DNA from: Rhizobium viscosum
GTDB lineage: Bacteria; Pseudomonadota; Alphaproteobacteria; Rhizobiales; Rhizobiaceae
Direction of reading: 5' to 3'
Assembly: GCF_014873945.1 (NCBI RefSeq)
Contig: NZ_JADBEC010000001.1
Location: forward strand, 248,001 to 312,000
DNA: 64,000 nt
The first letter of the stretch is position 1; the number at the start of each line of letters is the position of its first letter. The notes beneath the pieces were generated by a model. That model saw only the letters and a list, made by a program, of their open reading frames with translations, was not told the origin of the DNA and made no database searches. This document shows positions 51,960 through 61,548 of this stretch, piece by piece. Position numbers and translations under genes: made by a program.

Positions 51960-53183
51960 ATGAATGTGCATGTCAATACGATCGAAGCATTTCTCGAAGC
52001 CGTGGTCACGGAACTCGAAATCCCGGAGCACCGCTACGATCAGGCCGACCGCAGCTTCAAGTCATTTGGCGCCTGGCTGCATCGCGAACAGAGTACCGTT
52101 CGCCACTTCGACCCGCAGGTCTACTGTCAGGGATCCTTCAGGCTTGGCACGGCGATCCGTCCACTCACGGACGAGGAGGAATACGACGTCGACTCCGTCT
52201 GCGAATTCAGACTCCTGACCAAGCAGCAGTTATCACCCTACGCTTTGAAGCAGTTGCTTGGTTATGAGGTGAAAGCCTACCACGACGCTCAGAACATGAC
52301 GAAGCCAGTCAGAGAGGGAAACCGATGCTGGATCCTCGACTACGCCGATGGCGCGCAGTTCCATATGGATATCGTCCCGGCCATTCCAAACAGCGTTGAG
52401 CAAAAGCGGCTTCTTGAAGCGGTCATGTACGACACCCGCTGGGCGACGACGGCCATCTCGATTACGGATCGGCGTCTACCGAACTACCAGCAGGTTACAG
52501 ATTACTGGCCGCGTTCGAATCCGAAGGGATTCTCCGACTGGTTCGCCTCAAGGCAGCTCGTAGTTCTCCAACGGCGGAAGCGGGCCAAGGTTGAGAGCCT
52601 TCACCGACAAGGTATCCGCGCTAGTGTCGAGGAGATGCCTGACTTCAAGGTGAAGACACCCCTGCAGTCGGCGATCATGATCCTTAAGCGTCACCGCGAC
52701 AACACCTTCGCCCGCAATCCGGATATGAAACCGATCTCGGTTATCATTACCACTCTGGCCGCACACTCCTACGAAAATGAGGAGACGATCTCGGGTGCCC
52801 TCTTCGCGATCCTCCAGAAGATGGATCAGTTCATCAAGTACGACGGTCAAAACTACGTCATCGCCAATCCGACCGACCCCTACGAGAACTTTGCAGACAA
52901 GTGGCAGAAGGAGCCGGAGAAAGCTGACGCGTTTTTTGCATGGCTCCGTCAGGCTCGCGCGGATTTCTACGCAGCGGCACAGGCGGTCTCCTTCCAGGAG
53001 ATGGCAGACGCCTTGACCCCGCGAATGGGCTATCGGCTCTCGACTCGTGCGGCCGACCGGCTGACGGGTGGTAACCGCCTGCTCCGTGCCGCGAGCGGGG
53101 CGTCCGCCGCTGGAGCTGCGACAACGGCGCCGAGTTTCGCAAACGCGGCGCGGCAGCCGACGAGACCTCAGGGCTATGCATGA
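51960..53183 (+). CDS. CD-NTase (CBASS cyclic oligonucleotide synthase)
   Basis: A 407-residue nucleotidyltransferase. The active site is CQGSFRLGTAIRP (Gly58-Ser59), EYDVDSVC with Asp76 and Asp78, and FHMDIVPAIP with Asp137. On phage sensing such enzymes make a cyclic di- or trinucleotide second messenger. The C-terminal tail (GASAAGAATTAPSFANAARQ and a short end) is of the flexible type that Cap2 conjugates to targets. It is the first gene of a four-gene operon; the next overlaps by 4 nt. I do not assign its clade. Confidence 0.92.
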   Translation: MNVHVNTIEAFLEAVVTELEIPEHRYDQADRSFKSFGAWLHREQSTVRHFDPQVYCQGSFRLGTAIRPLTDEEEYDVDSVCEFRLLTKQQLSPYALKQLLGYEVKAYHDAQNMTKPVREGNRCWILDYADGAQFHMDIVPAIPNSVEQKRLLEAVMYDTRWATTAISITDRRLPNYQQVTDYWPRSNPKGFSDWFASRQLVVLQRRKRAKVESLHRQGIRASVEEMPDFKVKTPLQSAIMILKRHRDNTFARNPDMKPISVIITTLAAHSYENEETISGALFAILQKMDQFIKYDGQNYVIANPTDPYENFADKWQKEPEKADAFFAWLRQARADFYAAAQAVSFQEMADALTPRMGYRLSTRAADRLTGGNRLLRAASGASAAGAATTAPSFANAARQPTRPQGYA

Positions 53184-54889
53184 TCTGGTGGTTGGAAAAC
53201 AGACAGCGTGCGAGGGCCGAAAAGGCAGCCCTCGTCGCGCTTCACGAGGACAATGACTGGTTCACGGGAATGCGGGTCAAGTTCGATGACCTACAGTTTT
53301 GTGCCGACGTCGCACTCGATTACGGCGGAGAGCTCTTTCATTTCGCCCTTCTCTATCCATCCACCTTCCCCGACAGTCCGCCTATGGTAATCCCCTACGG
53401 GGACCGCCTCATCTCAGGTCATCAATATGGGCCTGGCGGAGAATTGTGCCTGCAGTGGCGACCGGACAATTGGGATCCTTCGGTGACAGGCGCGATGATG
53501 ATCGAGAGCGCCTATAACCTTATCAAGGAGGAACGCCCCTCTAATGGTGGATTCGGTGAGGTCCAGTCGGTCCACCAGATGTCGCTCGGCGCAGAGCTTA
53601 GGTTCTCGAGTTGGCGTCTGATGGCTCCAGGTGACGCGTGGACGTCGCTCGACGGGCAGCTTCCGGAACTCGTCGCGAACATCTCGCTTATGCAAACGGC
53701 AAAACGGCATAGTCGCGTCCTCCATCTCAAATCAATCGGCGGCGCTGGAAACGAATTCTGGAAGTCGACCCGGCCGCTGCCGACTCATGCGGTAGAACGG
53801 ACAGGATTCTTGATACGCACCGGGCAGGACATGAGCGTGGTGGCCCAACACCCCGGCGGAGCGCTAGGTGATCTCTCAAAACGGATACCAGAGCTGGCGG
53901 AGTTCCTGAATACGCGAGAGCCGATTTTTCTCGTTCTCATCGAGGGAAACGGCCGTCGAACCGCGTTCGACGTCCTCTGCGAAAAGGGCGAGCCCTACCT
54001 TATTCCCTATCGGATCGTTGACGAGGCAGATCTCGCCCGTCGCTCTGCATCGGATCGAGAAGTCGTCTCGCAATCCCGCATCGCGATCGTCGGCTGCGGC
54101 TCTATCGGATCAAAGGTGGCCGCTTCTCTTGCGCGTGGGGGCGCGCGCAAGTTTCTTCTGGTCGACGAGGATATCTTTCTGCCAAGCAACCTCGTTCGCA
54201 ACGAACTGGATGCACGGGCGATCGGCTGGCACAAGGTTGAGGCACTGGCGGACCGTATCGAACAGATAGTGGCAGACGCCGACGTGATCGTCCGAAGGGT
54301 GGCGCTTGGCAGTCAGACGTCGGCAGCGTTGATGGAAGCCACCTTGGAACTGATTGGTGAATGCGAACTGATCGTCGACGCGACGGCAAATCCAACGTCG
54401 TTCAACCTGTGCGCGGGCGCCGCGAGAAGGAACCGGAGGCCGATGGTATGGGCCGAGGTTTTTGGAGGCGGCATCGGTGGCATCATTGCCAGAGCGAGAC
54501 CGGATTCCGATCCCCATCCGCTGGCAGCTAGAAAGCAGATAACGACATGGTGCGAAGACCAAAATAAGCCATGGGAGTTCCGGGTTGCCGACTCCTACGA
54601 CGCGAACAGGGACGACGGGCCGCCATTTATCGCGGACGACGCAGACGTTTCCGTCATCGCTGCCCATGCCTCTCGTTTCGCGATCGACATCCTTCAAGGC
54701 GGAGAAACGAGCTTTCCCTATTCTGGCTACGCGATAGGGCTCAAGAAAGCATGGATATTCGAGGCGCCATTCGATACGTGGCCGATCGAACTTCGTATCA
54801 CGGACCCTTGGGAGCTGCCGGCCGAAGGTTCATCCGACGAGGAAATCAGCTCATTTATATCCGACCTGATGAATGAGGGTCGTACGTGA
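53180..54889 (+). CDS. cap2: CBASS Cap2: E2-E1 fusion ubiquitin-transferase-like protein
   Basis: A 569-residue protein. The N-terminal E2-like domain has its catalytic Cys90 in GPGGELCLQWRPDNW. The central and C-terminal E1-like adenylation domain begins at IAIVGCGSIGSKVAASLARG (about 300) and continues with FLLVDEDIFLPSNLVRNELD. The likely E1 catalytic Cys is in ITTWCEDQNKPW near 457. Cap2 primes the CD-NTase by attaching its C-terminus to a target, raising second-messenger output. It overlaps both neighbours by 4 nt. Confidence 0.92.
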   Translation: MIWWLENRQRARAEKAALVALHEDNDWFTGMRVKFDDLQFCADVALDYGGELFHFALLYPSTFPDSPPMVIPYGDRLISGHQYGPGGELCLQWRPDNWDPSVTGAMMIESAYNLIKEERPSNGGFGEVQSVHQMSLGAELRFSSWRLMAPGDAWTSLDGQLPELVANISLMQTAKRHSRVLHLKSIGGAGNEFWKSTRPLPTHAVERTGFLIRTGQDMSVVAQHPGGALGDLSKRIPELAEFLNTREPIFLVLIEGNGRRTAFDVLCEKGEPYLIPYRIVDEADLARRSASDREVVSQSRIAIVGCGSIGSKVAASLARGGARKFLLVDEDIFLPSNLVRNELDARAIGWHKVEALADRIEQIVADADVIVRRVALGSQTSAALMEATLELIGECELIVDATANPTSFNLCAGAARRNRRPMVWAEVFGGGIGGIIARARPDSDPHPLAARKQITTWCEDQNKPWEFRVADSYDANRDDGPPFIADDADVSVIAAHASRFAIDILQGGETSFPYSGYAIGLKKAWIFEAPFDTWPIELRITDPWELPAEGSSDEEISSFISDLMNEGRT

Positions 54890-55365
54890 CGGTGCAGTTG
54901 GTCCTTCCTCGGGCGATCGTGGAGAAGATGGGGACTGTTCTCGCTCGTGCCGGTCGGCGAGAGATCGGCGGTGTCCTGATGGCGCGGCAGAGAGAGCCCG
55001 GCGCTTTTGAGATAGTGGAATTCTCCGTCGACGAACTGTCCGGCCAACGAGCGCACTTCGTTAGGGATCATGCCTATCACAACAAATTCCTGGGGGCGTT
55101 CTTCGACAAGACGGGACACGACTATCAGAATTTCAACTACATCGGCGAATGGCATTCGCACCCCGAACTTCCGATCCTTCCGAGCGTCACGGACATCGAG
55201 TCGATGGAAGGCTTGGTGAACGGAGAACGCGACATTCCGTTCGCGGTGCTTCTCGTAGTCAGAGCGGACAGCCCGAACGAGTTCGTTGCGGTCGCGACCT
55301 TCCACCAACGTGGCACGGTGCCGGAGCCTGCCCTACTCGACATAGAGAACATACATGTATCGTGA
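54886..55365 (+). CDS. cap3: CBASS Cap3: JAMM/MPN deconjugating protease
   Basis: A 159-residue JAB1/MPN+ domain protein. The zinc and catalytic residues are visible: Glu26 (GRREIGGVLM) and the JAMM motif HSHPELPILPSVTD with His90, His92, Ser100 and Asp103. It reverses Cap2-made conjugates. It overlaps cap2 by 4 nt, and the next gene starts 11 nt before its end. Confidence 0.93.
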   Translation: MTVQLVLPRAIVEKMGTVLARAGRREIGGVLMARQREPGAFEIVEFSVDELSGQRAHFVRDHAYHNKFLGAFFDKTGHDYQNFNYIGEWHSHPELPILPSVTDIESMEGLVNGERDIPFAVLLVVRADSPNEFVAVATFHQRGTVPEPALLDIENIHVS

Positions 55366-56434
55366 AACCATTGACTGGGGCGTTCGCGAGTTCGTGAAGT
55401 TTCTGTTCCGACCGAAAGGATTCGAGGGCAGGATCGCCAGCTTGTGCATCCCGGTTCTTGTCGCCCTTCTCGGCGGGAACTGGCTGGTGAAAGCCACCGT
55501 CAAAGGCGACTATTCTTTCGAAGTCGGTTCGACGAATATCATCCCGGAATGGGCGCAGTGGCCGTTGGTCATTTTGTTTACGGGTATCTTCGTTTTCTGT
55601 GTCTGGGTCGGCTGGAAACGATTCTCGCGCGAGAACGAACTTCGTAACAGGAAGAAGGTGGTCGTTGTCGAGGGACGCGGCCTACGAGAGGACGACGGCT
55701 CCCCACTTGCGGCAGCGGTCTCATCGGACATCGTAGGGCATCGCATCCCGGTCGTCCTCGACCTTCGGCAGCGGCGTGACGGCGTCATCATTGAGCCGGC
55801 AGAACTCCTGCCGGAAGTGGATGCGACCCGCCGGGTGGTCCAACAACATGCGAAGCAAAACGACAGGCAGGACGTCACGCTCGTGTACGGCGGCTTGACG
55901 CCTGTTCCGATGACCTTCTTGACGGGCGTCGCATTCGACGACGAAGGCAGTATCGTAGTGATGGACTGGGACAGGACACGCGAGGCATGGAGAAGCCTCG
56001 ATGGTCACGACGATGGACAGCGCTTTCTGCTTGAAGGCTTCGACGCCATCGCGAACATTTCGGAGGTCGTATTGGCGATCTCCGCATCCTACCTGGTCCG
56101 ATCCGAGAACATAGCAACCACCTTCGACCTTCCGGTCGTTCGGATGTCGCTGCCGGACCTGAACTCTTCACACTGGTCTCAGACGAAACAGAATGCACTG
56201 GCGCAGCAGCTTTTCGAAGCAGCGAAGCTCCTCGAGGCGAAGAGTGTCAAGACCATTCACCTCCTCCTGGCGGCGCAGAACAGTGTCGTGTTCAATCTGG
56301 GCCGCCGCTACGACAAGCGCAACCTACCCGGCATCGTCGTCTATCAGTACGAAGCAAACAGCACGAAGAAGTTTCCCTGGGGAATTCGGATGCCTATCGG
56401 TGGCGAGACGTCTCCGTCAATTGTCAGGAACTGA
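55355..56434 (+). CDS. cap14: CBASS effector: 2TM-SAVED protein (Cap14-like)
   Basis: A 359-residue protein with two N-terminal membrane segments (IASLCIPVLVALLGGNWLV at about 28-46 and WPLVILFTGIFVFCVWVGW at about 68-86), then a soluble SAVED domain (about 160-350; VLAISASYLVRSENI, KTIHLLLAAQNSVVFNLG, GIVVYQYEANSTKKFPWGI). SAVED binds the cyclic nucleotide made by the CD-NTase, and the 2TM part is thought to damage the inner membrane. Last gene of the operon. Confidence 0.88.
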   Translation: MYRETIDWGVREFVKFLFRPKGFEGRIASLCIPVLVALLGGNWLVKATVKGDYSFEVGSTNIIPEWAQWPLVILFTGIFVFCVWVGWKRFSRENELRNRKKVVVVEGRGLREDDGSPLAAAVSSDIVGHRIPVVLDLRQRRDGVIIEPAELLPEVDATRRVVQQHAKQNDRQDVTLVYGGLTPVPMTFLTGVAFDDEGSIVVMDWDRTREAWRSLDGHDDGQRFLLEGFDAIANISEVVLAISASYLVRSENIATTFDLPVVRMSLPDLNSSHWSQTKQNALAQQLFEAAKLLEAKSVKTIHLLLAAQNSVVFNLGRRYDKRNLPGIVVYQYEANSTKKFPWGIRMPIGGETSPSIVRN

Positions 56435-56719
56435 CAACCTTCCGTGGCGACGTGCTGCTGGCAGGAGCAACGGGAGATTAACAAATCAAAGACAAAATGA
56501 AGACCACTACTGCGCAGGGTTGCGAAATCGATGGTAAGGTTGGTCAGCCGCATGGCGTACCACGATGCAAATTTTCAAAGACATACTGAATGACGAGCGA
56601 AGCCGCTTCGTCCCCTTATCCAACTCGCAGCGACCCATACTTCCCTCATTCGAAACGCCCCCGCCGTAATCCTGTCGCAATGGTCGTCGTGAACATAGGA
56701 TCGGAAAGGTGGGCAAGAC

Positions 56720-57391
56720 ATGAAGATCCTGTTGGTCGAAGACGAGGCAAGGCTGGCGGAAGCGGTTGCGGCCTCGCTCACTAAGAAGGGCATCGCGGTG
56801 GACCACACCGCTCTTCTTGGGGATGCAATCGAACTGGCTCGACAACAGACCTACGATGCCATCGTACTCGACAGGCGCTTGCCGGACGGCGACGGCATCA
56901 CATTCATCCCTTGGCTACGAAGCTCAGGCGTCGTAACGCCGATCATCGTGCTGACCGCCAGAAACGAACCAAAGGAAAGAGTAGCTGGCCTGGACCTCGG
57001 TGCCGACGACTATCTGGGCAAGCCGTTTCTGATGGAGGAGCTTTTCGCCCGGTTGCGCGCGGTATTGCGACGCCCGTCTGCCTTGGCGGAGCCGTCCATA
57101 GTCGCAGGGCGGATGATCGTGGATCCGATCCGGATGGACGTCATGGTTGGCGAACTGCAGCTCGACCTGCCTCGTCGAGAGCTGATGGTGCTCGTTACCC
57201 TCGCGAAGCGAAAAGGTAAGACCGTCCTCAGATCGGCGCTGGAAGCCGAAATCTACAATTACGAGGAGACAATCCAATCCAACGCGCTGGATGCTCATGT
57301 CTCGCGACTGAGAAAACGCCTGGCTGACGCGGACGCCGGCGTGTCCATCCACAACATCCGCGGGGTCGGATATCTGCTGAAGGAACTTTGA
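56720..57391 (+). CDS. OmpR-family response regulator
   Basis: A 223-residue protein: receiver domain (residues 1-115) with acidic pair in LLVEDEARL, phospho-acceptor Asp51 (IVLDRRLPDGDG), conserved Thr and Lys (IVLTARNE, DYLGKPF), and a C-terminal winged helix (AHVSRLRKRLADADAGVSI, IRGVGYLLKEL). The kinase gene overlaps by 4 nt. It lies 285 bp after the CBASS effector on the same strand. Targets unknown. Confidence 0.93.
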   Translation: MKILLVEDEARLAEAVAASLTKKGIAVDHTALLGDAIELARQQTYDAIVLDRRLPDGDGITFIPWLRSSGVVTPIIVLTARNEPKERVAGLDLGADDYLGKPFLMEELFARLRAVLRRPSALAEPSIVAGRMIVDPIRMDVMVGELQLDLPRRELMVLVTLAKRKGKTVLRSALEAEIYNYEETIQSNALDAHVSRLRKRLADADAGVSIHNIRGVGYLLKEL

Positions 57392-58722
57392 TGCGATTTC
57401 CGAATACGTCGCTGTGGTGGAGACTGAACTGGCAGCTCAGCCTGCTATTCGTCGGCACCACGGCATCGGTGATCGTCGGCCTGTGCATCTACGGGGTGAT
57501 GATCCTTTCTCCGAACGTCAGTATGGAGCACCGGCTTCTGAACGCCCTGGAAGGGTCTCTGAGCTACGAACCCGGACGAGGGCTTCGCATCGAAGACAGC
57601 GAACAGCTGACAGCACTGAAGAATGATACTCCCAATCTCTTTTTCTACGCCGCAGCCCCAGACGGAACGGCAGTGGCATATGGAACTATTCCACCTGCAT
57701 ACATACAGCTCACCAAGTTCGTGCCGCTTATCAAGGACGCCGACATTCGTGGCACGGGGGCAAGCACCCCTGTACCGGCTTCAGTCGACGACATCGAGAT
57801 CGATACGACCGAGATCCGGGTGCTTTATGGCGGTCGCAACGGAAACGAGTCGATATTCCTTACGATGCTTGGTGGCACATACAAGATCTACGTGCCCCTG
57901 CTTGCAGTTACCTTACCCGCCCTCTTCTTCGCCGTGCCGCGACTGGTCAGGCGTTCGCTCTCAGGGTTGAGCGACGTCGTTCGGAAAGCGCCGGAGATCG
58001 ACCCGCGCCAGCCAGGATCCCGGCTGCCAGTGGATCGGGTTCCGAGCGAGGTCGTCCCGCTCATACATGCGTTCAATTCCATCCTGGAGCGCCTCGAGCA
58101 GCAGTTCGCAGCCAGAGAACGTTTCCTGATCGATGCCGCACACGAGCTCCGCACGCCGATCGCCGTCATGCAGACACGTATCGATACGACCCTGGAAGGA
58201 AACACTCGCGACATCATGATGGATGACATCGGGCGTCTGCGGGAGACGGCGGAGCAATTGCTCGACTTCGAGCGGAGCGAGCAGTCGCCGGAGCAGTTTG
58301 AACAAGTCGATCTGGTGGAAGTCGCAAGGAACGTCGTCGCCGACCAAGCCCCGCTTGCCATCAGAAATGGATATGAGATCTCGTTCGACAGTGACGTCGA
58401 CGAGCTTTATCGCCTGGTAAGTCCGTCGGCGATGTCACGCGCCATAGGCAACCTTGTGCGCAATGCGATCGACCATGGCGGAAATACCGGCATGATATCG
58501 GTTCGCGTGTCCGAACGCGGAGGAATCTCGGTCTCGGATGAAGGGCCCGGAATTCCGGCAGCGCATCGAGACCTCGTGTTCGAACCATTTTATAGGGTCA
58601 CTCCGCGAAGCACGGGTGCCGGCCTCGGATTGAGCATCGTGAAGCAGATCGTGAGCCGTCACCGCGGGAGCATAACTCTCGAAGGCAATCCGACAGGAAC
58701 GACAGTGACCATCCGCCTGTGA
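57388..58722 (+). CDS. Sensor histidine kinase
   Basis: A 444-residue kinase with two membrane segments (SLLFVGTTASVIVGLCIYGV at about 17-36 and VPLLAVTLPALFFAVPRLV at about 168-186) enclosing a periplasmic sensor of about 130 residues. A HAMP-like linker follows, then the H-box AAHELRTPIAVMQT with His251, the N-box IGNLVRNAIDHG, G1 SDEGPGI and G2 GAGLGLSIVKQIVSRHRG. It is the cognate kinase of the regulator upstream (4-nt overlap). What it senses is not evident. Confidence 0.93.
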   Translation: MMRFPNTSLWWRLNWQLSLLFVGTTASVIVGLCIYGVMILSPNVSMEHRLLNALEGSLSYEPGRGLRIEDSEQLTALKNDTPNLFFYAAAPDGTAVAYGTIPPAYIQLTKFVPLIKDADIRGTGASTPVPASVDDIEIDTTEIRVLYGGRNGNESIFLTMLGGTYKIYVPLLAVTLPALFFAVPRLVRRSLSGLSDVVRKAPEIDPRQPGSRLPVDRVPSEVVPLIHAFNSILERLEQQFAARERFLIDAAHELRTPIAVMQTRIDTTLEGNTRDIMMDDIGRLRETAEQLLDFERSEQSPEQFEQVDLVEVARNVVADQAPLAIRNGYEISFDSDVDELYRLVSPSAMSRAIGNLVRNAIDHGGNTGMISVRVSERGGISVSDEGPGIPAAHRDLVFEPFYRVTPRSTGAGLGLSIVKQIVSRHRGSITLEGNPTGTTVTIRL

Positions 58723-58780
58723 CAGATACAGCGGTCAGCTCCTCGCTCTGACGAGTGGTCGATGAAGCGCAGCAAAAATG

Positions 58781-58810
58781 AAATGGCCGAACCAAAAGGT
58801 CCGGCCATTT
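58781..58810. terminator. Bidirectional terminator between kinase and aldo/keto reductase
   Basis: AAATGGCC (58781-58788) pairs with GGCCATTT (58803-58810), extended inward by ACC/GGT. T-rich on the plus-strand exit and A-rich before it, so it can end both convergent genes. Confidence 0.75.
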
Positions 58811-58862
58811 TGTATTGGAAAAAAGATAAGATCAAAGATGCTCGATCTGGCTTTGGCCCTGC

Positions 58863-59852
58863 CTAGAAGCGACGCGGTGCTTCCGGTTTGTTTCCTACGA
58901 TGCTGTCGATCCGATCCAGCACGTCGGCCGTCAGCTTGCTCTTGTGCGAGAGGGCAGCAAGATTGTCCTGTAGCTGGCTTGCGCGCGAGGCGCCGAGGAT
59001 GACGGTCGAGACGTGCTTGTTGGCGAGGCACCAGAGAAGGGCGAGATGGGTGATCGAGAGGCCGATCTCGTTTGAGAGCCTGGCGAGCTGGCGAACCTGT
59101 TCGAGCTGGGCGCGGCCGGTATCGGTCGACCATTTCTCCTTCAACCATTCGTAGCCGGGCAGGTTCATGCGGCTGTCGGCCGGTACGCCGTCATTGTATT
59201 TGCCGGTAAGCACGCCCGAGGCGAGCGGCGACCAGATGGTGGTGCCGAGGCCGATCAGGTCATAGAGAGGAAGGTAATCGGCTTCGACCTTCTGGCGTTC
59301 GAAGATGTTGTACTGCGGCTGCTCCATGGTTGGCGGCGTGATGCGCAGATCGCGGGCGACAGCATAGGCTTCCGTCAGTTGCTGGGCAGACCATTCCGAC
59401 GTTCCCCAGTAAAGCACCTTGCCCTGGGCCACGAGATCGTGCATCGCGCGGACCGTTTCCTCGATCGGAGTGTCAATATCCGGGCGGTGGCAGAAGTAGA
59501 GGTCGAGATAGTCGACCTGAAGCCGCTTGAGAGCTGCGTGGCAGGCGTCCGTCACATGCTTGCGCGACAGGCCGCGTTGCGTCGGCTTCTGACCACCCCA
59601 AAAAACCTTGCTCGAGACGACGTAGCTGTCGCGGCTCCAGGCGAGCGATTTCAGCGCTTCGCCCATGACGATTTCTGACTTGCCGCTCTCATAACCCTCG
59701 GCATTGTCAAAGAAATTGATCCCGCTGTCATAGGCGAGCTTCATGAGATCGACGGCGTCGCCACCATCGACCTGCTTACCGAAAGTGACCCACGATCCGA
59801 AAGAGAACTCGCTCACCTTCAGACCCGACTTTCCCAAACGACGATATTCCAT
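58863..59852 (-). CDS. Aldo/keto reductase (voltage-gated K+ channel beta-subunit-like)
   Basis: A 329-residue protein from ATG 59852 (GGGAGATAT upstream). AKR features: GSWVTFGKQVDGGDAVDLM near the start, INFFDNAEGYESGKSEIVMG with the catalytic Asp and Tyr, YLDLYFCHRPDIDTPIEETV with the active-site His, and TIWSPLASGVLTGKYNDGVP. It reduces aldehydes with NADPH in the cytoplasm. The physiological substrate is not known. Confidence 0.93.
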   Translation of the reverse strand: MEYRRLGKSGLKVSEFSFGSWVTFGKQVDGGDAVDLMKLAYDSGINFFDNAEGYESGKSEIVMGEALKSLAWSRDSYVVSSKVFWGGQKPTQRGLSRKHVTDACHAALKRLQVDYLDLYFCHRPDIDTPIEETVRAMHDLVAQGKVLYWGTSEWSAQQLTEAYAVARDLRITPPTMEQPQYNIFERQKVEADYLPLYDLIGLGTTIWSPLASGVLTGKYNDGVPADSRMNLPGYEWLKEKWSTDTGRAQLEQVRQLARLSNEIGLSITHLALLWCLANKHVSTVILGASRASQLQDNLAALSHKSKLTADVLDRIDSIVGNKPEAPRRF

Positions 59853-60050
59853 CACATATCTCCCAAAACTTATAAAATCTGCCGCCCCAAAATTGAGGCC
59901 GGCTTCGGACAATCAGGCAATGACTGATTTCGTGTAACCTATCTTATTGTCAATAATATGCGAGGCCTCGCAGTCACAAAGTCCTGCGGCCTATTGCATC
60001 ACTTTTTTCCGTGGGCCTATTCGGGCCTGCGGGACAAACCGCGCCTATCG

Positions 60051-60242
60051 CTAGTAGCTGCAAGGGCGATCGTTGCCAAATCCGCCGAGGCACGCCGGTC
60101 GGAGCCCAAAGTCGGTGCTTTGGGGCCCATAGCCAATAGAGCCGGTTTGTATCGAACTATCCGAGCTTGTCGTGCAGGATGAACTGATGACAGCCGCGAT
60201 GAGAGCTGATCCTATGATCAGCAGTTTTCGAAATTGGGACAT
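60051..60242 (-). CDS. Small lipoprotein
   Basis: A 63-residue protein with signal and lipobox KLLIIGSALIAAVISSSCTT (lipidated Cys), followed by a short Ser/Gly-rich mature part with two cysteines (ACLGGFGNDRPCSY). It starts at ATG 60242, with GGGGGTAG some distance upstream. Entericidin-like small lipoproteins are common; no exact family is claimed. Confidence 0.5.
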   Translation of the reverse strand: MSQFRKLLIIGSALIAAVISSSCTTSSDSSIQTGSIGYGPQSTDFGLRPACLGGFGNDRPCSY

Positions 60243-60425
60243 TTTGATCTACCCCCATGCCGATAATCGGCGACACCGGACGCAATGCATGTCGGTGTCG
60301 GCTAAGGAAATAGGCCGGGCCGGGGTTCCGAGAACAGCACTATCGATCAAGATTTCGTCATTTGCGCAGTCTGCTGAAATCGACCGTCCAACCTTCCGGC
60401 GACGGATCGTCGCCACACCGGTCAG

Positions 60426-60926
60426 TCAGAATCGGGTTGCCGCAGCAAAGATTTCCGCCAGGCGCTCGATGCCAGCCTGGTCTTCGACATCGAAACGGGC
60501 GGGAAGCGGGCTGTCGAGGTCGATGACGCCGACGATCTCTTCGCCGTTTCTGATGGGAACGACGAGTTCGGATCGGGATGCGGCGTCGCAGGCGATATGG
60601 CCGGGAAACGCATGAACATCTGCCACAAGGATCGACGCGCCTTCCTTGACGGCCGTGCCGCATACGCCGCGGCCGACGGGGATGCGCACACAGGCCGGCT
60701 TGCCCTGGAACGGGCCGAGTACGAGCTCCTCACCCTTGAGCAGGTAGAAGCCTGCCCAGTTGAGATCGGGCATCATCTGGTACACCAGGGCCGAAGTGTT
60801 GGCGGCGTTGGCGATCATGTCCGGCTCGCCTTCGAGCAAGCCATGTAGCTGCTGGGCAAGCTCCCGGTAGAACTCGGCCTTGTTATTCATTTCGATCGGC
60901 GCCGCCTGGAACATTGTCGCATCCAC
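60426..60926 (-). CDS. msrC: Free methionine-(R)-sulfoxide reductase (GAF domain)
   Basis: A 166-residue single GAF domain of the fRMsr family: WAGFYLLKGEELVLGPFQGK, CVRIPVGRGVCGTAVKEG and HIACDAASRSELVVPI hold the three cysteines used in the reaction. It reduces free Met-R-sulfoxide with thioredoxin. ATG 60926 has AGGAAG just upstream. The length is normal. Confidence 0.9.
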   Translation of the reverse strand: MDATMFQAAPIEMNNKAEFYRELAQQLHGLLEGEPDMIANAANTSALVYQMMPDLNWAGFYLLKGEELVLGPFQGKPACVRIPVGRGVCGTAVKEGASILVADVHAFPGHIACDAASRSELVVPIRNGEEIVGVIDLDSPLPARFDVEDQAGIERLAEIFAAATRF

Positions 60927-61031
60927 TTCCTGTTTCCGAGCCGCTGATATAGGCGTTCAGGCAGGTTTTGACAAACGGCCGATCAGGATACGGCAGTTGA
61001 ATCGCGGCAGCGAATCCGTTCAGATTTCCAC

Positions 61032-61451
61032 ATGATGAAGACGATCAGAATATCGGCTGCGCTGTTGTTGCGGGCCAATGGCGACACGCTTCTGGTGCGC
61101 AAGCGCGGCACGGCGGCCTTCATGCAGCCGGGCGGCAAGATCGAGCCCGGAGAGACAGCCGAGGAAGCCCTGACACGAGAACTCTCAGAGGAGATCGGCG
61201 TCACTGCGACGTCTGCGGAGCTCGAATTCCTGGGTCAGTTTCAGGCGACGGCTGCCAACGAACCGGATCATGTGGTCATCGCCGAGGTCTTCCTGCTGCA
61301 TGTGAAGGATGACGATATCAAAGCAACGGCGGAGATCGAGGAGGTCCTCTGGGTATCGCCGTCTGAACCTGGCGAGATCATCATGGCGCCGCTGACGGAA
61401 CACCATATCCTGCCATTCTACCGCCATCGGCGGAGCCAGGCGGCCGGCTGA
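61032..61451 (+). CDS. Nudix hydrolase
   Basis: A 139-residue protein. The Nudix box is GKIEPGETAEEALTRELSEE plus IGV (about residues 35-57), fully conserved as Gx5Ex7REUxEExGU. It hydrolyses a nucleoside diphosphate linked to another group; the MutT-like size suggests a sanitising role. Substrate unknown. Divergent from msrC, with about 105 bp between the starts. Confidence 0.92.
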   Translation: MMKTIRISAALLLRANGDTLLVRKRGTAAFMQPGGKIEPGETAEEALTRELSEEIGVTATSAELEFLGQFQATAANEPDHVVIAEVFLLHVKDDDIKATAEIEEVLWVSPSEPGEIIMAPLTEHHILPFYRHRRSQAAG

Positions 61452-61548
61452 GGCGTCAGGCATCCGTTTTGCGGAAAGCGATCGGCGGGCAGATTGATGT
61501 CGCCGGATGCCGCTCTATTCTCCCAAAGGATCAAGGGAGGATCGTGCC

